Shown here one piece after another: positions 1 to 7,660 of a stretch of DNA of 42,254 nt. This DNA is from Phycisphaerae bacterium. Lineage in GTDB: Bacteria; Planctomycetota; Phycisphaerae; Sedimentisphaerales; Anaerohalosphaeraceae. The translations under genes and the position numbers were made by a program. Under the pieces are notes generated by a model. That model was given only the letters and a program-made list of their open reading frames with translations, searched no databases and had not been told where the DNA came from. Position 1 is the stretch's first letter. Each line of letters opens with the position of its first letter. The stretch is from contig JAAYCR010000083.1 in the NCBI GenBank assembly GCA_012729675.1, positions 1 to 42,254 of the forward strand, written 5' to 3'.

Positions 1-324
1 ACCGGCTTTACGTACGGAACGGGCGTCGATTCCGAGTTCAAGCTGGGTAATAACAATGACGGCTCCAGCACGGATCTCTTTTGGGGTATCCTTTCCGATG
101 TTAAAGTGTATAACTACGCTCTCACCGCTCAGGAAGTCGCCAGTGAGTTTCTTGCCGTGAGGACGGATCTCCCTTGGGTTTGCGACCGGGAGGCCTATGG
201 TCAGGATAGTGGATTGATGGAGTTGGACGTCAATAACGATTGTGTGATTAATCTGGAAGATTTTGCCGCTTACGCAGAGAGATGGATGGATGATCGCTAC
301 CAGCTCAGGCGTCCGCTTCCGTAA
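1..324 (+). CDS. C-terminal end of a secreted LamG/dockerin-like protein (5' end outside window)
   Basis: The reading frame is open from base 1 to a TAA at 322-324, so only the last 107 residues are here. The first 55 or so (FWGILSDVKVYNYALTAQEV) match the closing strands of a LamG/concanavalin-like lectin domain. The last part contains LDVNNDCVINLEDFAAYA followed by ERWMDD, a type I dockerin-like calcium loop (D-x-N-x-D-x-x-I-N-x-x-D) of the kind found at the C-terminus of many secreted planctomycete proteins. Such ends are thought to act as surface or complex attachment modules, but the partner is not visible here. The lectin domain suggests binding of a polysaccharide, which fits the xylan-degrading locus that follows. 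The catalytic part, if any, lies outside the window. Two terminators follow, so it is not cotranscribed with the next gene. Confidence 0.8.
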   Translation, partial: TGFTYGTGVDSEFKLGNNNDGSSTDLFWGILSDVKVYNYALTAQEVASEFLAVRTDLPWVCDREAYGQDSGLMELDVNNDCVINLEDFAAYAERWMDDRYQLRRPLP

Positions 325-350
325 GCACGACGTGTTCGATTACGAATAAC

Positions 351-390
351 GGTTTCCGGGTATCTGACCGATGCCCGGAAACCTCATTTT
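351..390 (+). terminator. Intrinsic terminator after the LamG/dockerin gene
   Basis: A perfect 10-bp stem, GGTTTCCGGG (351-360) with CCCGGAAACC (374-383), closes a 13-nt loop and is followed by TCATTTTA. It sits 26 nt after the stop codon of the upstream gene. Confidence 0.75.
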
Positions 391-457
391 AATGCAGGTT
401 ATAAGGTGTTTTGAGATAAAATAACGACACAAAGACGAATAGATTTAAGAAATGCCG

Positions 458-491
458 CCCCGGAATACCTTGATATTTCGGGGTTTTTTTT
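458..491 (+). terminator. Second, stronger intrinsic terminator
   Basis: A 10-bp stem (458-467 with 474-483, one G-U pair) has a 6-nt loop CCTTGA and is followed directly by a run of T. Together with the hairpin at 351 it makes a tandem stop that isolates the downstream enzyme locus from the upstream gene. Confidence 0.85.
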
Positions 492-520
492 AAAACATAG
501 CGACTGAATCTTAAAACCTG

Positions 521-552
521 CCGGCGAAATGGTTGCAAAATCATTTCGCCGG
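521..552. promoter_or_regulatory. Perfect 11-bp dyad, possible operator
   Basis: CCGGCGAAATG (521-531) is the exact reverse complement of CATTTCGCCGG (542-552), with a 10-nt centre. There is no T-run after it, so it does not look like a terminator. It lies 286 bp upstream of the first arabinoxylan gene, beside a second dyad at 560-579. A role as regulator binding site is an inference. Confidence 0.45.
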
Positions 553-559
553 TGGTACA

Positions 560-579
560 TTTACAAACACTTATGTAAA
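560..579. promoter_or_regulatory. TTTACA-N8-TGTAAA dyad, possible operator
   Basis: TTTACA (560-565) and TGTAAA (574-579) form a perfect 6-8-6 inverted repeat of 20 bp, the size of a typical dimeric repressor site. TTTACA also resembles a -35 box, but no convincing -10 is spaced from it. Confidence 0.4.
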
Positions 580-591
580 ATGTCATTGTAG

Positions 592-822
592 ACTGAGAAC
601 AAGCAACGGAGATTGATCATGGAAAGGACGGGTGACGGCGTGTTGGCGGAGGGCGGGTTTTTTATGCGACTGCCGTTCAGGATGGTCTGTTTCTGGATGC
701 CGCTGTCGGTTCGCATATCCGGGTCGATCAGTGATTTATGGCAATAAATGAGCCGGATGGTTCGTTAATCGATGTAGCACGACGGAGAATGTCCACAGTA
801 ACACGAACGAGAAGCGATAATT
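592..822. other. Leader region with no convincing gene
   Basis: This is the remainder of the long gap before the first GH51 gene. It holds a 42-codon ORF (619-747) with GGAG eight bases upstream, but the translation resembles nothing I recognise. Another frame across 655-735 reads as a short protein-like stretch (FLDAAVGSHIRVDQ) and could be a gene remnant. I see no clear promoter or RNA fold here. Confidence 0.3.
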
Positions 823-827
823 AAGGA
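823..827 (+). promoter_or_regulatory. Ribosome binding site deciding the GH51 start
   Basis: AAGGA lies 10 nt before the ATG at 838 and only 1 nt before the ATG at 829, which favours the internal start. Confidence 0.5.
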
Positions 828-837
828 TATGGAAACA

Positions 838-2859
838 ATGAAAGCAGCATCCTCTCTCGACCGACGATTTAGCAGTCCATATGTAGTTTTCGGTATTCTA
901 TTAGCCGCTGTTTCTGTTGCCTTCTCCAATCCGATCGTACTTACAGTTCAGGCCGGTCAGTCGGGCAAAGCGATCAGTCCGCATCTGATAGGGATTTTCT
1001 TCGAAGATCTCAATTATGCCGCGGATGGGGGGCTGTATGCGGAACTGATCCAGAACCGCTCGTTTGAATACAGCCCGACGGAACAGTCGTCGTGGCATCC
1101 GCTTTCGTTCTGGGAACTTCAAAGACGCGGCGGCGGTGACGGTTCGGTCAGCGTGTCCGACGCACGGTCGATCCATCTGAACAATCCGACGTATGCGCTG
1201 CTGCAAGTCCGCACGCCCGGCGATGGCGTGGGTATTGCCAACAGCGGATTCGGCGGCATCCCGCTCATCGCCGGCGAAACCTACAATGCGTCGTTCTGGG
1301 CCTATCAAGCGTTCATGGGAATCATGTGGGGACGCGGTGACAACCGAAGGCCGATGCCCGTCAGTGTGCGTCTGGAAACCAGGGGCGGCGAAGTGCTCGC
1401 CGAAGCCCGAACGGAAATCTTGGGCCGCGAGTGGAGGAAAGTGAGCATGTCACTGACTCCGACCCGCACGGTCAACGACGCACGTCTTGTCGTGTTGGCC
1501 CACGAGCAGGGCGGTATTTGTTTCGACATGGTGTCGCTGTTCCCGGAAAAGACGTTTCGCAGCCGGTCCAATGGGCTTCGCGCGGATCTGGCACAGGCGA
1601 TTGCCGATATCCACCCGAAGTTCGTACGCTTTCCCGGCGGCTGTCTGGTTCACGCCGGCGGCATCCGGCGGTACTATAACTGGAAGGACAGTATCGGGCC
1701 ACTGGAACAGCGATGTTCCGGCCCCAATTACGCATGGGGCTATCATCAATCAATGGGACTCGGCTATTTCGAGTATTTCCAGTTCTGCGAGGACATCGGC
1801 GCCAAACCCATTCCGATTGTGAGCGCCGGCGTGTCTTGTCAGCACTCAGGCCATTCGCCCAACCGCGGGCAGGAAGGTCTGCCCATGGATGAAATGCCCG
1901 CATACATCCAGGATGTTTTGGACCTGATCGAATGGGCCAACGGCCCGGCCACCTCGATGTGGGGCGCAAAACGCGCCGCGGCCGGCCATCCGGAACCGTT
2001 TGGTCTCAAGTACATCGGTGTCGGCAATGAAGAGGCCGTTACGCCCCTCTTCAAGGAACGCTTCGAGATGATCTATGAGGCGATCAAGGAAAAGCACCCC
2101 GAAATCGTCGTAATCGGCACATCCGGTCCTTTTGCAAGCGGAGAGGATTTTGACAATGGCTGGGCGTTTGCCAAAGAACTCGACCTCGAAATGGTTGACG
2201 AACATTATTATGTCAACCCGCAGTGGTTCTGGGACAATCTGAATCGTTACAATACCTACGACCGCGAAGGCGCGAAGGTGTATGTCGGTGAATACGCCGC
2301 TCATGATCGCAACAGGGAGCGCAACACGTTGCGTTCTGCGCTGGCGGAGGCCGCTGGCTTGACAAGTTTCGAGCGCAACGGCGATATCGTTAATTTCACC
2401 TCCTATGCGCCGCTGTTTGCCCGGCGAGGGCACACGCAATGGCATCCCGACCTGATTTACTTCAATGGGACCGAGGTATTTCCCACGGCGAACTACTATG
2501 TCCAGCAGCTTTTCGGGCAGAACTGCGGCGACCGCTATCTTGACACTGTGTTCGGCGCCGGCGATACGCGGAGATTGGCCGCCTCCTCGGTAAAAGATGC
2601 GAAGACCGGTGATTTGATCGTCAAGGTTGTCAATGGCGGCGATGATCCAAGAGACATCAACATTCGGCTGGCCGGTTTGCCGACGGATGCTTCAATGAAA
2701 GCGGTCAAAACAGTGCTGACCGGTCCTGACGCCGACGCCGCAAATGAAGACGGACAGGCCCCATTTGTCAAGCCCGTTACTTCGACGGAGGCCGTGAAGT
2801 CGGCTTTTACCTATTCGGCTCCGGCCAATTCATTAACCGTTTACCGTATCACGCAATAG
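838..2859 (+). CDS. Secreted GH51 alpha-L-arabinofuranosidase
   Basis: The product removes terminal alpha-L-arabinose from arabinoxylan or arabinan. After a signal-peptide-like N-terminus ending near SVAFS comes the GH51 opening (HLIGIFFEDLNYAADGG), an inserted beta-sandwich of the CBM4/9 type (about residues 85-240), and the TIM barrel. The likely acid/base Glu is in GVGNEE (about residue 400) and the nucleophile Glu in KVYVGEYAAHD (about residue 488). The C-terminal beta domain closes the protein. About 670 residues is normal for bacterial secreted GH51. The reading frame has ATGs at 829 and 838. I prefer 838, because AAGGA (823-827) is only 1 nt from 829 but 10 nt from 838. It is the first gene of the arabinoxylan locus, with 16 nt to the next gene. 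Confidence 0.93.
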   Translation: MKAASSLDRRFSSPYVVFGILLAAVSVAFSNPIVLTVQAGQSGKAISPHLIGIFFEDLNYAADGGLYAELIQNRSFEYSPTEQSSWHPLSFWELQRRGGGDGSVSVSDARSIHLNNPTYALLQVRTPGDGVGIANSGFGGIPLIAGETYNASFWAYQAFMGIMWGRGDNRRPMPVSVRLETRGGEVLAEARTEILGREWRKVSMSLTPTRTVNDARLVVLAHEQGGICFDMVSLFPEKTFRSRSNGLRADLAQAIADIHPKFVRFPGGCLVHAGGIRRYYNWKDSIGPLEQRCSGPNYAWGYHQSMGLGYFEYFQFCEDIGAKPIPIVSAGVSCQHSGHSPNRGQEGLPMDEMPAYIQDVLDLIEWANGPATSMWGAKRAAAGHPEPFGLKYIGVGNEEAVTPLFKERFEMIYEAIKEKHPEIVVIGTSGPFASGEDFDNGWAFAKELDLEMVDEHYYVNPQWFWDNLNRYNTYDREGAKVYVGEYAAHDRNRERNTLRSALAEAAGLTSFERNGDIVNFTSYAPLFARRGHTQWHPDLIYFNGTEVFPTANYYVQQLFGQNCGDRYLDTVFGAGDTRRLAASSVKDAKTGDLIVKVVNGGDDPRDINIRLAGLPTDASMKAVKTVLTGPDADAANEDGQAPFVKPVTSTEAVKSAFTYSAPANSLTVYRITQ

Positions 2860-2875
2860 TTATGGAGAAAAAATT

Positions 2876-4501
2876 ATGAAGATGTACCAGAGGTGTTTGA
2901 TCGTATCGATGTGTGCCGCAGTTTGTGTTGGCGGCCTGCTTCAGGCCGAACCGGCCAAAAATCCCGTCATCTGGGCCGATGTTCCGGATGTGGCGGCTAT
3001 TCGCGTCGGCGACACCTATTACATGGCCAGCACCACCATGCACATGAGTCCCGGCCTGCCCATCATGAAGTCCAAAAACCTGGTCGATTGGGAACTGGTC
3101 AGCTATGCCTACGATACCCTGGCGGACAACGCCGCGCTGCGGATGGATGACGGACGCAATGCCTACGGTGCGGGATCCTGGGCACCCTCCCTGCGCTATC
3201 ACGACGGCACTTTCTATGCGTCAACCTTCTCCAGCACAAGTGGAAGGACGCATATCTATACCACCACCGACATCGAGAGTGGAAAATGGAAAGAAATAAC
3301 CTTTTCGCCTTCATTGCATGACCATTCCCTGTTCTTTGATGATGACGGCCGCGTCTATATGGTCTATGGCGGTGGGCGGCTGACGCTTGTCGAATTAAAA
3401 CCGGATCTCACGGGTATTAAGCAAGGCGGAGTCAATAAGGTTATCGTTGAAAATGCCAACCTGCTGTTTGGTGAAAATGAGGTCGGCGGTCTATCTGGAG
3501 AGGGGTCCCACCTGACCAAGGTGAACGGCAAATATTACCTGCTCAACATTGCTTCGCCCAGGAGCCGCTGGTCCCGTTCTGTCTTGATCCATCGGGCCGA
3601 CAATATCGCCGGACCCTATGAAGGACGTGTTGCCCTTGAAGACAAGGGCGTCGCTCAGGGCTGTTTAATCGATACGCCGGACGGCAAGTGGTATGCACTG
3701 CTGTTTCAGGATAATGGCTCGGTTGGCCGCAGCCCCTGGCTGGTCCCGGTCAAGTGGGAGGACGGTTGGCCCGTATTCGGCGTTGACGGAAAAGCGCCCG
3801 AAACGATTGATATCGAAAAAACCCGGACGTTGCTGGACAGCAACATTGTGGCATCCGACGAATTCGATCGCAAGCCCGGCGACGCGTTGCCTTTGGCCTG
3901 GCAATGGAATCACAACCCGGACAACAGCAAGTGGTCTATTGGCCAGCGGGAAGGACATTTCCGTATCACCACGGGACGGATCGACAGCACGGTCTTGAGT
4001 GCACGTAATATCCTGACCCAGCGGACCTTTGGCCCGGTCAGTTCCGCGACCACAAAGATTGATGTCGCAAATATGAAGGACGGAGATTACGCCGGTATGA
4101 TTGCACTGCAGCAGCGGTTCGGCGCAGTATGTGTTAAGATGGACGATGGCGCCAAGTCAATAGTGATGATGAGCGCTGGGGCACAGCAGCGGGGACGGGG
4201 TGCAGGCGGCCGAGCAGCAGCAGGTCAACCCACTGAGGTCGAGAGCGTCCCGCTCACCCAATCGATAGTGTATTTCAAGATCGACTGTGATTACAGAAAC
4301 CGTACGGACAAGGCGTATTTCTACTACAGTTTAGACAATAAGACATGGACAAGGATTGGTTCGGTACTGCAAATGTCCTATACGATGCCGCATTTTATGG
4401 GGTACCGTTTCGGCCTGTTCAACTACGCGACAAAAACTCCCGGTGGATATGTGGACTTTGACTATTATCGGGTGACAGATAAGCTTAGCGACATGAATTA
4501 G
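2876..4501 (+). CDS. GH43 family glycosidase (beta-xylosidase / arabinofuranosidase type)
   Basis: This is a five-bladed propeller enzyme acting on xylo- or arabino-oligomers. A signal peptide (about residues 1-23, ending LLQAEP) precedes the GH43 domain. The general-base Asp lies in the first blade (NPVIWADVPDVAAIRVGDTY), the pKa-modulating Asp in HDHSLFFDDDGRVYMVYGG, and the acid Glu in GGLSGEGSHLTKVNGKYY. From about residue 320 a second beta-sandwich resembles the C-terminal domain of GH43 beta-xylosidases. A Gly/Arg/Ala-rich loop near residues 438-450 (QQRGRGAGGRAAAG) is unusual inside that domain. The start is supported by GGAG eight bases before the ATG. Subfamily and exact substrate cannot be fixed from sequence reading. 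It follows the GH51 gene by 16 nt, so the two are almost surely cotranscribed. Confidence 0.9.
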   Translation: MKMYQRCLIVSMCAAVCVGGLLQAEPAKNPVIWADVPDVAAIRVGDTYYMASTTMHMSPGLPIMKSKNLVDWELVSYAYDTLADNAALRMDDGRNAYGAGSWAPSLRYHDGTFYASTFSSTSGRTHIYTTTDIESGKWKEITFSPSLHDHSLFFDDDGRVYMVYGGGRLTLVELKPDLTGIKQGGVNKVIVENANLLFGENEVGGLSGEGSHLTKVNGKYYLLNIASPRSRWSRSVLIHRADNIAGPYEGRVALEDKGVAQGCLIDTPDGKWYALLFQDNGSVGRSPWLVPVKWEDGWPVFGVDGKAPETIDIEKTRTLLDSNIVASDEFDRKPGDALPLAWQWNHNPDNSKWSIGQREGHFRITTGRIDSTVLSARNILTQRTFGPVSSATTKIDVANMKDGDYAGMIALQQRFGAVCVKMDDGAKSIVMMSAGAQQRGRGAGGRAAAGQPTEVESVPLTQSIVYFKIDCDYRNRTDKAYFYYSLDNKTWTRIGSVLQMSYTMPHFMGYRFGLFNYATKTPGGYVDFDYYRVTDKLSDMN

Positions 4502-4664
4502 ACATTGTGTTGAATGGAATTAGGGGTATCGTTGATTGGATACTGATAATGCAGACAGGCAATTTGTGTACGTTTAGTCGAATGGGGAAATCATAATAGA
4601 CGTCCTGAAGAAAATCAAGATCACAGGGGCCTGTTATCGACGGAGACGCCAACCGGTCTTTCCT

Positions 4665-7472
4665 TTGAAACATGGGTCTGCGTATTCCGTACCAAAAGAT
4701 TCCGATGGTTTCTCGGTGCGTATGTTTTTTCTGGGCTGCTTGTTCCTGATGTTACCCTCGGTCTCAGATGCGGTACAGCCGGCCGTCAGAGAGCGGATTT
4801 CCCTGAATGCGAATTGGCATTTCCGGATGGGCGATCCTGAGGGCGATTCCATCGGTCTGATTTACGATGTACGCCCTGAAATAACCACCGGACGCGACGT
4901 GGTTCCGGCCGATGCGATGCCGACCGAGGCGGTCAAAGTCGAATCCTCTCAGGCTGTACTCAAGCCTTGGATTTTGCCCACCGGAAACGCCTTCGTTAAA
5001 GCCCCCGCCCAGCGGCACAGTCGCCCTGCCGGAAACCCCGGCGGCGATTGTCCTTACGTGCAGGCCGATTTCGACGATAGTGCGTGGCAGCGTGTGGACC
5101 TGCCGCATGACTGGGCGATCAGCGGACCTTTTCTGACCGGCAGGGATGCAGCCGTCGGCGGCGGTATGGGACGGCTGCCAAGTCCCGGTATCGGGTGGTA
5201 TCGCAAGACGCTCGATATTCCACTCTCCGACGCCGGCAAGTCCGTCTTTCTGGATGTAGATGGTGCGATGTCTTATGCGATAGTCTGGCTGAATGGTCAT
5301 CTGGTCGGCGGCTGGCCGTATGGCTACGCGTCATGGCGCGTTGACCTGACACCCTATATCCGGCCGGGCGGTCAAAACCAGTTGGCGATTCGGCTGGACA
5401 ATCCCCCCGAATCCTCGCGCTGGTATCCCGGCGGCGGCATCTATCGCAATGTCTGGCTGACCAAGACCTATCCTGTCCATGTCGGCCAATGGGGGACGTT
5501 TATCACAACGCACGATGTTTCCTCAGTCTCTGCCGCAATTGACCTGAATGTAACTATTGACAACAGCTCGAAGGCAAATGCGACCGTTGAAGTGCATACC
5601 GAGATTTTCATTCTGAGCGACGAGGGCAGTATCACCGGGGAAGCGGTCGGGAGTTTTGAACCTGTGAAGGTATCTGTTGCGGCCGGACAGAGCGCTGGGG
5701 TCAAGTCCTCTGTTGTTCTCGCCAACCCTCGGCTGTGGGGGCCGCCGCCCACACAGACGCCGCACCGATACGCGGCCGTGACCGCCTTGCGGCACGAGGG
5801 CAAACTCGTCGATCAATACGAAACGCGATTCGGTATCCGCTCCCTGCGTTTCGACCCGAATACGGGCATTCACGTCAACGGCGAGCGGATTTACATTAAA
5901 GGCGTCAATCAGCACCACGATCTCGGGGCGCTGGGGGCAGCGTTTAATGTCCGCGCCGCTGAGCGTCAGCTTGAAATCCTCCGTGAAATGGGCTGCAACG
6001 CCATCCGTATGGCTCACAATCCCCCGGCCTCCGAACTGCTCGAACTGACGGATCGGATGGGCTTTCTGGTCGTCAACGAGATATTCGACGTCTGGGAACG
6101 GAAAAAAGCACCGCTCGATTTCCATCTGATCTTCCCGGACTGGTTTGAGCAGGATACGCGGGCCTGGGTTCGCCGCGACCGCAACCATCCGTCGGTGATG
6201 ATGTGGAGCTTCGGCAATGAGGTCGGCGAGCAATACACCGGCCAGGAAGGCGCCGCGGTTGCCCGGCGGCTGCACGATATCGTCAAGGACGAAGACCCCA
6301 CTCGTCCCACGACCGCCGCAATGAACTACGCCAAGCCGGATATGCCGATGCCTAAAGAGATGGACGTTATCAGTCTGAACTATCAGGGCGAAGGTATCCG
6401 CAACGCACCGGCCTATGCCGGCCTGAGAGGAATCAATACGCCCCCTCTGTATCCCGCCTTCCGAGAAGCGTTTCCCGACAAAGTGATTCTCAGCAGCGAG
6501 AACGCCGCCGCATTGAGCACGCGCGGGACATACCTGTTTCCGGTCTTTGACGGAATCAGCGCCCCGGTCAAGGAGGGTGCGGGCGGGGATTCGAAAAACC
6601 AATACGTCAGCGCTTACGAGCTTTACACCGCCGAATTCGGCTCCTCGGCGGATAAAGTATTTGCCACGCAGGCACAGCACCCCTTTGTCGCCGGAGGGTT
6701 TGTCTGGAGCGGCTGGGATTATCTCGGCGAGCCGACCCCCTATTACGGCGCGCGCAGTTCCTATTTCGGTGTCATTGATCTTGCCGGGTTCAAAAAGGAT
6801 CGTTTCTATCTGTATCAATCCCACTGGCGCCCCGACTTGCCGATGGCGCACATCCTGCCGCACTGGAACTGGCCGGACCGCCTCGGCCAAATCACACCTG
6901 TTCACGTTTTCACCTCCGGCGACGAAGCCGAACTCTTTCTCAACGGCAGGTCGTTGGGCCGTAAAGCCAAAGGCGAGTATCAATATCGCCTGCGTTGGGA
7001 CGATGTGGTGTACGAGCCGGGAGAGCTGAAGGTCGTTGCTTGGAAAAACGGCCGACTATGGGCTGAGAATGTTACGAAGACAGTTGGCGACCCGGCGAAA
7101 ATAGAGCTGGATGCAGATCGCGACCCTATCTGTGCGGACGGTCGAGACTTGGCGTTTGTTACGGTACGCCTCACGGACAAAGACGGCCTCACTCACCCCC
7201 GTGCGGATAATTGGGTCAAGTTCAGGATAGAAGGCCCCGGCCAAATCGTTGCCACAGACAACGGTGACCCCACCGACCTCGTGCCATTTCCCTTTCATGA
7301 GCGAAAAGCCTTCAATGGCCTCTGTCTTGTCATTGTTCGCGGGATTCCGGGCCGGCCGGGAAGCATTCGTTTGACGGCGGAATCTGAATGGGGTGCCGAC
7401 GCGACGGTGTTAATTCAAAGTGTTGAAGATATAACATCAGGTAGGCTGCCTGTTCCTGATATGGATCAATAA
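4665..7472 (+). CDS. GH2 family glycosidase (beta-galactosidase type)
   Basis: The layout is that of GH2: N-terminal sugar-binding sandwich (WQRVDLPHDWAISGPF; WYRKTLDIP; LDNPPESSRWYPGGGIYRNV), immunoglobulin-like domain, TIM barrel, then DUF4982-like and bacterial Ig-like C-terminal domains (ADGRDLAFVTVRLTDKDG). The acid/base Glu is in MWSFGNEVGE (about residue 519) and the nucleophile Glu in ILSSENAAAL (about residue 612), and GGFVWSGWDYLGEPTPY follows. The likely role is removing beta-galactose or another beta-linked sugar from hemicellulose side chains. The outermost start is a TTG at 4665 with no good ribosome binding site. GTG 4716 or ATG 4722, just before the hydrophobic FFLGCLFLMLPS, could be the true start of the signal peptide. 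It lies 163 nt after GH43, so it may have its own promoter. Confidence 0.88.
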   Translation: MKHGSAYSVPKDSDGFSVRMFFLGCLFLMLPSVSDAVQPAVRERISLNANWHFRMGDPEGDSIGLIYDVRPEITTGRDVVPADAMPTEAVKVESSQAVLKPWILPTGNAFVKAPAQRHSRPAGNPGGDCPYVQADFDDSAWQRVDLPHDWAISGPFLTGRDAAVGGGMGRLPSPGIGWYRKTLDIPLSDAGKSVFLDVDGAMSYAIVWLNGHLVGGWPYGYASWRVDLTPYIRPGGQNQLAIRLDNPPESSRWYPGGGIYRNVWLTKTYPVHVGQWGTFITTHDVSSVSAAIDLNVTIDNSSKANATVEVHTEIFILSDEGSITGEAVGSFEPVKVSVAAGQSAGVKSSVVLANPRLWGPPPTQTPHRYAAVTALRHEGKLVDQYETRFGIRSLRFDPNTGIHVNGERIYIKGVNQHHDLGALGAAFNVRAAERQLEILREMGCNAIRMAHNPPASELLELTDRMGFLVVNEIFDVWERKKAPLDFHLIFPDWFEQDTRAWVRRDRNHPSVMMWSFGNEVGEQYTGQEGAAVARRLHDIVKDEDPTRPTTAAMNYAKPDMPMPKEMDVISLNYQGEGIRNAPAYAGLRGINTPPLYPAFREAFPDKVILSSENAAALSTRGTYLFPVFDGISAPVKEGAGGDSKNQYVSAYELYTAEFGSSADKVFATQAQHPFVAGGFVWSGWDYLGEPTPYYGARSSYFGVIDLAGFKKDRFYLYQSHWRPDLPMAHILPHWNWPDRLGQITPVHVFTSGDEAELFLNGRSLGRKAKGEYQYRLRWDDVVYEPGELKVVAWKNGRLWAENVTKTVGDPAKIELDADRDPICADGRDLAFVTVRLTDKDGLTHPRADNWVKFRIEGPGQIVATDNGDPTDLVPFPFHERKAFNGLCLVIVRGIPGRPGSIRLTAESEWGADATVLIQSVEDITSGRLPVPDMDQ

Positions 7473-7645
7473 TGCCGATTTGCGGTGGATTATGGGTCAA
7501 ATTAACGGAAAATCACTTATTAAAAATATAAGGTTAGGGTGGCAATTAACGAAGTCTTCGGATAAGATTCGGATAAGCTAATGTGCGACGTAAAGAAGGC
7601 TCGCGCGTTCGTATAGAGATTACCAGCCACTGGTGTGTGCTTGAA

Positions 7646-7651
7646 AAGGAG
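7646..7651 (+). promoter_or_regulatory. Ribosome binding site deciding the esterase-GH51 start
   Basis: AAGGAG stands 9 nt before the ATG at 7661. It shows that translation begins there, at the signal peptide, and not at the upstream in-frame start at 7583. Confidence 0.8.
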
Positions 7652-7660
7652 AATGCGACA

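Noticed and set aside
619-747. 42-codon ORF with GGAG upstream, possible leader peptide
   Set aside because: The translation has no recognisable feature and no codon run that would suit attenuation, so it is left as part of the leader region.
5523-6983. 486-codon minus-strand frame inside the GH2 gene
   Set aside because: It is antisense to a clear GH2 catalytic domain, with no motifs and no ribosome binding site.
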